The notes under the pieces are model-generated. The model did no database searches, was not told the DNA's origin, and was given only the letters and a program-made list of their open reading frames with translations. From Ochotona curzoniae (lineage: Eukaryota > Chordata > Mammalia > Lagomorpha > Ochotonidae), in the NCBI RefSeq assembly GCF_017591425.1, contig NW_024465751.1:3782001-3846000 (forward strand): a stretch of 64,000 nt of DNA. The letters run 5' to 3'. Of the stretch, positions 54,797 to 64,000 are shown one piece after another; within the stretch, counting starts at the first letter, position 1, and each line of letters opens with the position of its first letter. The translations under genes and the position numbers were made by a program.

Positions 54797-55030
54797 TATT
54801 TGAGGCACAGAGATCTTCCATCCATTGGTTCACTTCCTTAGATGCCTGAAACAGGTTGAAACCAGAAGCTCCAAACCCTTTAGTGGGCAGCAACCCAAGT
54901 GTTGAGGTCATCATCTGCTGCCTCCCAGGGTGCACAGGAGCAGGAAGTTCAATGAAACAGAGCAGGAACTCCAGCCAAGGCGTCCTATGCAGGCACCCTA
55001 AGCACCACCTTAACCACAGCTCCAAACACC
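54797..55030 (-). repeat. Old CSINE, minus strand
   Basis: 'agatcttccatccattggtt', 'acaggttgaaaccagaagct', 'ccagggtgcacaggagcagg' and head 'accttaaccacagctccaaa'. Confidence 0.78.
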
Positions 55031-55044
55031 CTCCCTATATTGCT

Positions 55045-55088
55045 CCATATCGTCCTCATCCATTACAGCCGCAATAGGAAACTAATAC
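55045..55088 (+). mobile_element. MaLR LTR end fragment
   Basis: 'attacagccgcaataggaaa' then 'ctaatacatatc' is the usual MLT1/MST terminal text. Confidence 0.5.
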
Positions 55089-55521
55089 ATATCTAGTATA
55101 CACAGGCTTGGGCACCAAGGCACTGCAGGGCTTTCTCGCGTTAGCTTACAAGCTCAGCATGGGTCCATGGATGGGACGAGTCTTCCTTGAAGCCATTTAT
55201 ACACCGGGAGTAAACATTAAATTTATTCAGAAGTACAAACCCAGTTCAACTTGCCCTTGCTCAGATTCACAGAATTCTCCAACCACTCCAACACTGCTTC
55301 TCAAGGGAGGACAGTCGGAGTGGGAAGAGACAGCAGTCTCAGCAGACCGCATGCAGTATGAGTCTTTTTGCAGATTTTACAAAAATGTATAACCACTTGA
55401 GGATCATGCTAGGATTCCTCCCAGAACTCTGCAAGCAGCCTCTGCAAGGCACCTCCACCAGTGGAGTTCTAACAGGGTCCCTCCCTATCGCCAGGAAACC
55501 AGATAACAAAAGGAAAGGATT
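55089..55521. other. Unassigned stretch
   Basis: Nothing recognised. Confidence 0.4.
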
Positions 55522-55537
55522 AGAAATAGAGAACCAG
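55522..55537 (+). repeat. Target-site duplication, left copy
   Basis: agaaatagagaaccag, repeated exactly at 55876-55891. Confidence 0.95.
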
Positions 55538-55875
55538 GGCCCGGCAGCACGGCCTAGTGGCTAAGGTCCTCGCCTTGGATGCACCACAATCCCACATGGG
55601 CACCGGTTCTATCCCGGCAGCCCCACTTCCCATCCAGCTCCCTGCTTGTGGCCTGGGAAAGCAATTGAGGACAGCCCAGAGCTTTGGGACCCTGCGTGGG
55701 AGACCCAGAAGAGGTTCCTGGTTCCCGGCTTCGGATCGGCGGTGCAGCACTGGCCATTGCGCTCACTTGGGGAGTGAATCATCGGAAGGAAGATCTTCCA
55801 CTCTGTTTCTCCTCCTCTCTGTATATCTGACTTTGTAATAAAAGTAAATAAATCTTTTTTTAAAAAAGAAAGAAA
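55538..55875 (+). repeat. Young CSINE, plus strand, pika-type subfamily
   Basis: 'agcacggcctagtggctaag', 'gtcctcgccttggatgcacc', 'gcgctcacttggggagtgaa' and the diagnostic tail 'gactttgtaataaaagtaaa'. A perfect 16-bp duplication shows a recent insertion. It is the closest relative in the window of 30753-31054. Confidence 0.96.
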
Positions 55876-55891
55876 AGAAATAGAGAACCAG
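55876..55891 (+). repeat. Target-site duplication, right copy
   Basis: agaaatagagaaccag, identical to 55522-55537. Confidence 0.95.
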
Positions 55892-56814
55892 AAAGGAGAC
55901 TTATTAACGCAGGTGAGAAACAGGCTGAACCCAGCCAGGTTGCAGAGCAGCCAGGAAGTATGTTCTGGCCAGGTGTCCTTCGAGGATGGAACTAACAAGA
56001 GTTCTTGATGAGTTGGCTGTGGGCTGCTGTGAGGCGGGAGGAGGAGTCAAGGTGGCACACACTTTGGGTGTGAACAGTTGGCGGGATGGGGCTGCTCTGC
56101 AAGCACTCCCCCAGTCGGAGGCCCTGAGAGTCCGTGCCACAGCAAGAGACTGAACCGTCTTCATATTCCCTTCTTTTTCTTCTTTCTTGGCCATTGCTTC
56201 TCTTGTTGGCATGTCTTCTCCCTGCTTCTGCTTCTCAAAGGAAACGCTTTTCCCCGCTCCCCCGTGGCTTTTCTCACCTCATCTCAGTTCCTGTCCATGC
56301 CTGCCTTGGCTTTGTGCGGCCTTTCAGTGCCCAGTTTGGGATGCAAGAGGTTCCCAGTCTAGCTGGGGATGGTGTAGAGGGACTCCCACACTGAGCCCAG
56401 GAAGCTAATGACGTGCCTGAGCCCCGCCTCCACAGCCCCCCACACTCCCCTTACTTCCTGCCTCTGACAGTCGGCTCCTCCCACGGACTGCAGGAGAGAG
56501 AAAAGGGAGGGAAGACTTGGGAGATTCAAATGGCAAAAGCTGCACGCCCTCACCCCAACACGGCCTGGGTGTGGGAGTCACATTCCAGTGCAGGTGCTGT
56601 GTGTTGGAGAGGAGGTCTTGCAGACCTGGTGTCACTGTCAGTTCCAGAGCCTAAGTCACGTTCTCTGTTGAAAGCGCCAGCATGTGTCCTGGACAGACTG
56701 AAAGCATCTACTTCGTACAGAACAATAGTCACAATCTTGACAGTGATAGCTACCACCTGTGCAGGTGGGTGAACCAAGGCGAAGGCTGTCTAAGGTCACC
56801 AGGAGAACCTCTGA
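55892..56814. other. Unassigned, GC-richer stretch
   Basis: Many overlapping short frames on both strands, none supported. No repeat recognised. Confidence 0.4.
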
Positions 56815-57110
56815 ATTCTGCTCCTTTCCACTCAGCTGCTCTTCTGCCAGAAACACCCCTCCTCCAGCTCTCCTGCAGCCAAGTCCTTTCCCATCTCCTC
56901 ATCTTTCACAGCTCAGCTTAAATGTCACCTCCTCCTAGAAGCTTTTCTGACCATCTTTTTGGTAGCTCCCCCACCATTCCTCTCTAACTCACTCTGTTCA
57001 CTTCTCAAAATTTCACATGTTCTGTATTGTTGCTTTTCTCCTTGCTTAGAGGATGTCTGCCCCACTGGGTCTCCTCGGATGACTCACTCTCACTTCTGGA
57101 ATCCAGCCTA
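56815..57110 (+). mobile_element. L2 LINE 3' end, plus strand
   Basis: 'cacagctcagcttaaatgtc', 'acctcctcctagaagctttt' and 'ctgaccatctttttggtagc' match the L2 3' region. Confidence 0.75.
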
Positions 57111-58504
57111 GCAAAGGGCAAAGCCCTGACTGGCTCCTCAGTTAATTCCTCGGTCCAGGCATCATGTATCTTCTACTGCATCCTTGCCCACTGCATTGGT
57201 GCCATTCTTATGCACATCATTGGCCGTGCTGGGAAGATCAGAAACCCCACGGTGGAGCAGACACCAGCTGTCCCTGAGCGCCAGGTGACCTGAGCAGCCA
57301 CAGTGAACAGAATAATCTCTATAGAATTGGTGTGAATCACATTTCCCTGAAAACAAATCACAGACAGTGTGTGTCTGCAAAGAAAACTATTATTTGGAGT
57401 TTAATTACTGTCCCCTCAAAATCACAAAGTACAAAGAAGAAACATGCAACAGAGCAAACCTCAGCACATACTGCCACTGGTTCAATCTTGAACTCAATTC
57501 TCATCTTAGTCCTTCAACACTAAAGATTGATGTGTACCCGCAAGGTACAACTACCGAGCACAGCCAGGAACACAGGTTCTCACCAGAGGACAGCAAAGGA
57601 GGCTGATGAGCACTGGGGAAGACCCCGAGGGAGCGGACCTGGAACTGAGAAGTGAGTAGGAGTTGGAGAGAACGTACCTCTGACTGGCAGGAGAACAGAA
57701 AGCCACAGCGCACGGAGAGAGAGCCAGTACAACCAAATAAAGGGTGAACACAAGTTTCAAATAAAAATTCACCAAATTCACCTTCAGAACTGGACCAGCA
57801 AAACAGCAAAATGGTTTTGTACCACATGGCACACTCAGCCACCGTCTGCACCCTGAATATTCCCCCAGTGACCAGGCTCTGCCACCAAAGCTCCCAGCAG
57901 CTGGGGAATCAACCTCATCCGCCCAACAAATGCTTGCTTCCATCCCTGGAGGAGTGGATATACTGCAAGGGGTTGGGCAGAGGGCTGCAGCGCCTTGGAG
58001 GCCAAGGTGGGGAGGAGATCTTTTTGAGGAGCAGAGGAAATATAGGGGGGCAGGATTCCCTTGAAGAAGCAGTGTTGGGGGCAGCATGAGGAATGCATCT
58101 AGAGAAGCCTGCACCTTCAGTTGCTCAGAGAGAAGGGGACTTGGAGTTTGCACCAGAAACAGGGATAAGGGGCTAACTCCAGAGGAACTCAGGGGGCAGC
58201 ATTCAGGGGACAAGCAGCAAGGACACAGGAATGCCAAGAATGACACTGGCAGTGTGAATCCCAGCATTCCCAGGGAAAGGGAAGGAAGGGACACTGGGGA
58301 CCAACTCTGAGGACATCAACATGGAAGCTGCATTTTTCTCCTGGTGAGCAAATCAGTAGTTCAAAGCTAGAGAGACAGCCGGGTTACGTGGCTCCACTGG
58401 ATGCTCTCAGTATAGTTCTGAAGCTTTATTAACTATAGATTGGATGAAACTTCTGGAGGTATACTTGTCAAGTAGAAGCTTTTGCATTCATGGTATGTTC
58501 TAGA
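57111..58504. other. Unassigned stretch
   Basis: The longest open frame in the window (57551-58294 minus, 247 codons) lies here, but it is low-complexity Ser/Pro/Leu text in GC-rich DNA without domain or splice support. Confidence 0.4.
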
Positions 58505-58625
58505 AGCTGTTCTTGTCCTATAGGGTAGCAACAGTCATAGGTGCAATGTTATTTAATCTAGTTAATTTAAATGTAAATACCTTCATATGGCTACTATTAG
58601 ACAATATGGTTCCATGCTGTATTGG
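58505..58625 (+). mobile_element. Possible hAT-type MITE fragment
   Basis: 'gtcctatagggtagcaacag', 'gttaatttaaatgtaaatac' and 'tggctactattagacaatat' resemble a hAT-like element with 'ctgtccaatagggtagccac' text. Confidence 0.4.
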
Positions 58626-58765
58626 CGATTTACAACAAATCTGGAGGAAATAGACTAGCCCAGTGCTCTACAACCTCCCCTAATCCAGGCTGGAGGAATT
58701 CTGAAGGACCAAAATAGTAAACAGCTTCTTCAACAAATAAATTCCAAGGATTAAAATGGATAAAT

Positions 58766-59092
58766 GGGCCTGGTGCGATAACCTAGTGGCTAAATCATTG
58801 CCTTGCAACTGCTGGGATCCCATATGGACACCAGTTTTTTGTTTCAGTTGCTCCAAACTCCATCCAGCTCTCTGCTTGTGGCCTGGGAAAGCAGTGAAGG
58901 ATGGCTCAAAGCCCTGTGACCCTGCTCCTGTGTGGGAGACTCAGCTCCTAGCTCCTGGCTTCAGATTGGCTCAGCTCCAGCAGTTGCAGCCACTTGGGGA
59001 GTGAACCAGCCAACAGAAGATCTTTCTCTGTGTCTCTCCTTCTCTCTGTAAATCTGTCTTTCCAGTAAGAATTAATAAATCTTGAAAAAGAG
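58766..59092 (+). repeat. CSINE, plus strand
   Basis: 'tgggcctggtgcgataacct', 'gatcccatatggacaccagt', 'ggcttcagattggctcagct' and tail 'gtctttccagtaagaattaa', followed by (GA)n. Confidence 0.92.
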
Positions 59093-60174
59093 AGAGAGAG
59101 ACATAGTGGGGAAACTATAAATTAAGGGATAATTAAAAGACATATTCAGTCAATCACAATGTGTGGATCTCCTATATCCTTATGCAAACAGCAGGAACCC
59201 AAAAAGAAACTATTGCAAAGTGCTACTTACTGCACAAATAACAACGTGAGTACCACCCATGTAACTGATGGTATTAAAAGCTGATGCAATTTGATTGTTT
59301 CTTGAAAGTTCTTATTTTTCATTGGAAAATATTAGCAAACGATATTATACAATGCCTGTTGTTTTCTTCAAATGTTAAAGGAGGCAGAAGCAAAAGGCAT
59401 AAGGGACAGCAAGATTATCTATGGCTGCAAGACCAGAATTGGATTAACTTAGGTTCCAAAACCACACTGACTCCTACTGATATCAGAACCTTCTCTGGAT
59501 GAGAAGTTTAAAATTAAATTCAACAGAATTAAGTGACCTTAGAGGTAACTGCTGCCTTGCCAGACCACTGTGTCCTCCAGCGTGACTTCCCTCGCCCTGC
59601 CTCCAGCAGGTGTACACCAAGAACAGCTCTGCTATCCAATAAGAATAAGGGAAGCAACATACAGCAGAAGGAGGGATGCTTTTTTATTCGTACCTGTAAG
59701 ACATCAGTCTCTGGAGAATAGTCGTTCCTCGCTGTTTCCAAACTTGCTGTGCTGGTGCCTGCAGTTGCTCTAACTTGGCTAGAAGACATCTTTGATGTCC
59801 AGTTTCAGCTCTCCATCTTCCCCACCCTCGGCTCTGGAATTGGTTGACTGAGGCATTTTCATTTTTTCAGGCAGTGCGGTGCTGGCCCTGGGCTCTTGCA
59901 TGAGCGCTCCGTGTCTTTATCAGCCAAGGAAAAGGGGCAGGTGCAAAGGGAGAGGGGCAGAAGGAAAATGCAAACATGAAATGAAACAAAGTCAATCAAA
60001 TGAGTTAGAAAACTGAGATCCCACCCCATGCAATGAATGAAGAACAACCGTGAGAGGCTGACGCCCTGTCTCTGCAGTGATCCCTGGACTACATGTCTGC
60101 AGATCCTAGAAAGGATACAGACAACTGTCCTTCTCTCTCCCTTGGCAGAGGGTTCTCAAGGAAGGTAAGTGTTC
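59093..60174. other. Unassigned stretch
   Basis: Nothing recognised. A 72-codon plus frame at 59284-59502 has no support. Confidence 0.4.
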
Positions 60175-60415
60175 TCATCCACTTCCCATCGCCAATAGCA
60201 CTAACAGCTCTGCCACCAACTGGGGAAGTTATAAAGGAAAAGAGGTTTGTTTTGGCTCATAGTTCCAGCCCTTGGGCAAGGGACTGTGTCTGTGATGGCT
60301 TTGCCAGCAGAGTTCTGAGGAAGCACAAGGAATCACATGGCAAGAGACGGGAAACCTGGCTAAACTGCCATTTGCGATAACCCATTCATCCAGTCATGAG
60401 AACCCCTTGAAGTTT
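60175..60415 (+). mobile_element. MaLR-type LTR fragment
   Basis: 'agttataaaggaaaagaggt', 'ttgttttggctcatagttcc' and 'acccattcatccagtcatga' follow a MaLR LTR 5' half. Confidence 0.6.
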
Positions 60416-60423
60416 CCATTTTG

Positions 60424-60706
60424 GGCCGGCGCTGTGACATAGCAAGTAAGGCCATCACCTATAGCATTGCCATCCCATATGGGCACTGGTTCAAGTCCCA
60501 GCTGCCCCATTTCAGATCCAGCTTCCTGCTAATGTGCTTGGAAAAGCACCACAGGATAGCCTAGGTCCTTGAGCCCACAAGGTTGACTCAAGAAACTCTT
60601 GGTTCCCGGCCCCTGGCTTCAGACAGGCCCAGCTCTGGCCACTGCAGCATCTGGGGAGTTTCACCTAATCCTTCATTTCAAACAAATATATAAATCTTTA
60701 AAACTA
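60424..60706 (+). repeat. CSINE, plus strand, rabbit-like head
   Basis: 'gggccggcgctgtgacatag' (closer to the rabbit CSINE head than the pika-type ones), 'gcactggttcaagtcccagc' and tail 'aaatatataaatctttaaaa'. Probably from before the pika-specific subfamily. Confidence 0.9.
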
Positions 60707-61327
60707 AAGAAGGTTTCCACATCCTATTGTCTTAAAATGGCATCAAACTTCAGCAGGAGTTTCAGAAGGGACAAATCATCAGTCTACGCCATGGTGTTCT
60801 CTGGTCTGTGCACGATTCAGAGCAGATAGATCACTTACCAGGTCACTGTGTCAGAAAAGCTACCTAAGGTGCTGAGTGCAGGGCAGACGCCTGCCTGGGA
60901 ACCACCTGTTCTCACCTCACCACCAATGCGTCTTGGTCTTGAGCAGATTGCAATGCAGCTGGTCAAATCCAATCCCTGGAACACAAAGCGGTTTTTGCAT
61001 GTTCGGAAGATTTGCTAAATATTAATTTAACTGATTTAAAGATACGCATGCCTACAAATATCTATGTTTGTACATATGTAAATATGTTTATGCCAAAATT
61101 GCTGCCAAAACAGCATATGGAAAGCTGTGTAATATGCAGAAGAACATAAAACAAGAGATGCTCCACTGTTAAAGTCATTCGTCCAATTAATCTTGGAAAA
61201 TAACCCACCCACATCGGAAGAGGATGTTGTCTGTACTTTGGTCTGTGGTCATCAGGTACTATGTGCCACGTCATCTCCCATTTGCTTCCTGTATCTCCGA
61301 TTATACTTTTCACATCTTTGTGAATCT
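60707..61327. other. Unassigned stretch
   Basis: Nothing recognised. Confidence 0.4.
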
Positions 61328-62060
61328 CTTTTTTTTTTTTAATTGTATGATACAGATCCTATAGGCTCTGGAATTTCCCCCATGGCTCCACTCAAGTCCC
61401 CTTCTTCCACTAATTTCCCCCATATTATTGCAGTAATATAGTCCTTCCTTAACAGTTATATGTCCATCATTCTGCTATTTAACTGTATCCTGACATTGAA
61501 GGTATGGACAAAGGCAGAGAGTCCAACATTCTATTGTCAAGATGTTTAACAGTTCCATTGGGAGTCCATCTTTGATTTGGAAGTAAAGATGCATATCATA
61601 TTGTATCTTCACATCTCAGTACGATAGTCTATTACACCACTCCTCTAGATGACTGCATGTATGTGCATGGTTACCTCTATATCTACTGAGCTTGTATTTT
61701 GCATAAAGGTTGCATTATGTCAAAGAGAACATATATCATTTGTTGTTTGGGGATTGGCTTGTTTCACTGAGCATAATGGTCTCCTGTTGGGACCATCTAG
61801 TTGCAAATGGTATAATTTCACTCTTTTTAGTGGCTGAGTAGTATTCCGTGGAATAGACACGCCACAGTTTCTTTATTCACCCTTCTTTTGGAGTGTTTCC
61901 ATGTCTTTGCTATTGTAGATTGTCTGCTGTGATTTAGGAGCCTAGGTCACTTTCTCATATGCAGATTTCACTTCTTTTGTATATATTCTCAGAAGTGGGA
62001 TAGCTAGGTCATACAGCAGAGATTATCTGCCCACTTTTCCAGTGGCTTCTCCAATGTTCG
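61328..62060 (-). mobile_element. 5'-truncated L1: ORF2 end plus 3' UTR, minus strand
   Basis: Poly-T start (61328-61340), then the reverse of the L1 terminus ('gtatgatacagatcctatag') and ~300 bp of 3' UTR shared with 8856-9515 and elements A/B. It continues into ORF2 C-terminal sequence ('gcataatggtctcctgttgg', 'ggctgagtagtattccgtgg', 'ctcagaagtgggatagctag'). It shows that in an ordinary L1 this 3' UTR follows ORF2, unlike in A/B. Confidence 0.85.
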
Positions 62061-63169
62061 TCAGACCCCTAGCTGCCCTAATCTTCTGACCTCCTCAGCA
62101 TGTTCAGCCACTTGTGTCTGCTTGCAGACCACCTGTGCATCTGTTCATCTCCAGTACACATTACAGATCCTGACCATCGCTGACCATGCAGCTGCTCACA
62201 GTCACCTCCTCATGTGCAAGCCTCCTGTGTCCTGCACACTTTCTTCTCTGGGGAGATCTGCTTCCATGGAGCTCCTGACTCCTTGTGGTTTTTCCATAAC
62301 TTCTCGTTTCCAGGATTCCCTGGTACTTTAAGACAGCTCAAGTTCTGCTACTTCCCAGGTGTCCAACTGGCTCACAGCAAACTCATGCATGCTTGATCCC
62401 CTGAAGGCTGCTCTACTCCTCTACTCACATAAGTGGAAGGATCAGATGGGTCAGTCTGTTCCATTAGCAGGTTTGCTGCCTGGTCACCCTCCCAGCTCTG
62501 TGAATAGGGAGCAGTGAGCAAGGCTCAGCCTTCGGCTTCGGAGGATGTTTACCCTTCCCAGTGTGCACTCTTTTAAGGTCCACACATCAGTTCCCTGACA
62601 ATAGGAAAGTTCTCAGTTCCCTATCCAACAGGTAGGTTATCACGCCCTAGGAGGAGTTAATAATCCACAGGCAAGTCTCATTCCAGAGTCCCCAGTATTC
62701 ATGTATCCGTCCCAAGGCTCTTGCCTTCTTCACCCCGTGCGCTGTACTTGGAGCCTTCTGGGGAGCCCATTCTCCACTCGTCACAGGAGCTCCTGTCCTC
62801 CCACTTATCACCTTCATTCTGTTTAGCCATGGAAGTGAGATGTGATTGCCAGCCAAGAACAGAAAACAGAAAAGTCAAAGCCCTCCGCTTCAATAGTATC
62901 TACTCAGCATTAGCATTAATAAACGTTACGCTTTCAGTATGCAGCAATACAGAATTTGGAAGGGAAATGCCAAACGGTAGGAAAGAGTGAAACCTGAAGA
63001 GGGAAAGCCTCCTTCTCTCCCCACCACCTCTTTCTGATCTCACTTCTTCAACGTCACTTCAGGCAAAGGTCTCTTACAGTCCTTCCTCATGCTCCGGGCA
63101 CACTTACACGCCAGTGTCATGACTGTAAATACACACACGTGTGCTCCCCGCAGATGAGATCCTACCTGT
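62061..63169. other. Unassigned stretch
   Basis: Short frames on both strands only. Nothing recognised. Confidence 0.4.
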
Positions 63170-63360
63170 GCTGCTTTGTTTTTTTAACTTAATAGATTTT
63201 GGTGCCTTCCATGCGAGCACAAATGGATCCTGCCTTATTTACAGAGGCTACATCATCCGATGAGTGTCAACACACCCCACGGTGTTCAACCTGTCCCTGT
63301 GATGGCTGTCTAGGCAGTAAAACCCCATGTTGACCATTTCAGTTGTGATCGTTGCTTTCT
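63170..63360 (-). mobile_element. Possible old L1 fragment, minus strand
   Basis: 'aacttaatagattttggtgc' and 'tgaccatttcagttgtgatc' loosely resemble the reverse of an old L1 3' region. Confidence 0.3.
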
Positions 63361-63605
63361 GAAGTCAAGTTGTTGAGGCTTTAGCACCAGGTGCTACCAG
63401 GATAGTCTGTACATTTGGTGTACATTGATGGTCAATCAACTTGAACTAAAACAGATTTTCCCTTGGTGAGCGGGATGACCCCATTCAATCCGCAGAAGGA
63501 CTGCACAGCAAAAACTGCTCCCAGGAAAGAAGTGCTGTCTAAAGACTGTACTCGCAACTCCGCCACAGCTTGCTCATGACAAACTGCCTCAGTATGTCAG
63601 AGAAC
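63361..63605. other. Unassigned stretch
   Basis: Nothing recognised. Confidence 0.4.
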
Positions 63606-63632
63606 TTCTAGAAGTTCTAGAAATTCTAGAAA
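63606..63632. repeat. Three tandem TTCTAGAA palindromes (9-bp unit)
   Basis: ttctagaag, ttctagaaa, ttctagaaa. Each contains the 8-bp palindrome TTCTAGAA. Confidence 0.95.
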
Positions 63633-64000
63633 AAGAAAAGTTTGAGAAAATGAAATACAGAGATAAACATATTTTGGTGAAAAAATATTTTCAATCTATG
63701 CATAGTGCTTTCATTATATGCATTTTTCATCAACTTTCTGAAGGTCCCTTGTGTGTAGATATATTTATACACAGGATGCATTTTATATGTATTTATATAG
63801 AAGGGTCAGGTACATTTTATGCAGCAGGATATATACATATAAATATATGCTGTGAATTTATTTGGTGTTTGTTTTCCTGTAATGAAGAGTGGGATGAAAT
63901 GGATCAGAGAACACTTCATATACAAAACTCAAATATTGTTTTATGAAACTTCTGATGCAGCATGTCAGATTGTGTGCAATAATCTCTCTTTCATTAAAGG
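63633..64000. other. Unassigned, AT-rich
   Basis: TATATA-rich at 63755-63850. A 98-codon plus frame (63650-63946) is AT-driven and unsupported. Confidence 0.45.

Noticed and set aside
57551..58294. 247-codon minus open frame, longest in the window
   Set aside because: Ser/Pro/Leu-rich text in GC-rich DNA, overlapped by other frames, without domain, signal of splicing or start context.
63606..63632. Canonical heat-shock element
   Set aside because: Spacing between successive GAA and TTC is one base, not two, so it does not fit the 5-bp HSE register.

Overview
This is nuclear genomic DNA from a placental mammal, and the repeats point to a lagomorph. About 31 tRNA-derived CSINE copies, the SINE family specific to rabbits, hares and pikas, lie on both strands. 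The younger copies carry a head (around 'tagtggctaaagtcctcg') and a tail ('gactttgtaataaaa') that I associate with pika (Ochotona) rather than rabbit, so pika is my best guess. The rest is L1, L2, MIR, MaLR-type LTRs, Tigger and hAT fossils.

I find no complete protein-coding gene. The window reads as intergenic or deep-intronic DNA. The best host-coding candidates are two phase-compatible, exon-like segments on the minus strand at the left (5832-5912 and 4237-4509): a hydrophobic helix followed by a polar Cys-containing segment. I cannot name them and confidence is low.

Layout. 1-13 kb: CSINEs, an old L1, a Tigger element split by an L1 3' end, and a hAT transposase fossil interrupted by a CSINE. 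13-19 kb: old L1, a diverged 200-bp direct duplication 2.5 kb apart, a young CSINE inside an older CSINE, and a 33-nt U2 snRNA fragment. 19.3-21.9 kb: minus-strand copy B of an L1-derived element with a broken ORF1 and almost no ORF2. 22-32 kb: mostly unassigned, with MaLR, MIR and CSINE copies and a degenerate 60-bp tandem array. 32.58-35.56 kb: plus-strand copy A of the same element, about 3 kb, with a full 5' region, ORF1, only the first ~50 codons of ORF2, a 3' UTR and an imperfect 15-bp target duplication. 36-43 kb: Tigger, old L1 and an LTR-like insertion with a 43-bp minisatellite. 43-64 kb: CSINEs, MIR, L2, MaLR and a 5'-truncated L1 3' end (61.3 kb).

The main discovery candidate is the A/B element: a HAL1-like ('half-L1') non-autonomous retrotransposon. 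Both copies share the same ORF2-to-3'UTR junction, the same ~122-bp duplication in the 3' UTR and the same frame break in ORF1. This suggests a family that spread in the deleted form using L1 enzymes in trans. Two L1 3' ends in the same window (8.86-9.5 kb and 61.3 kb) lack those features and serve as outgroups. Repeat family names come from recognition by eye; no database search was run.
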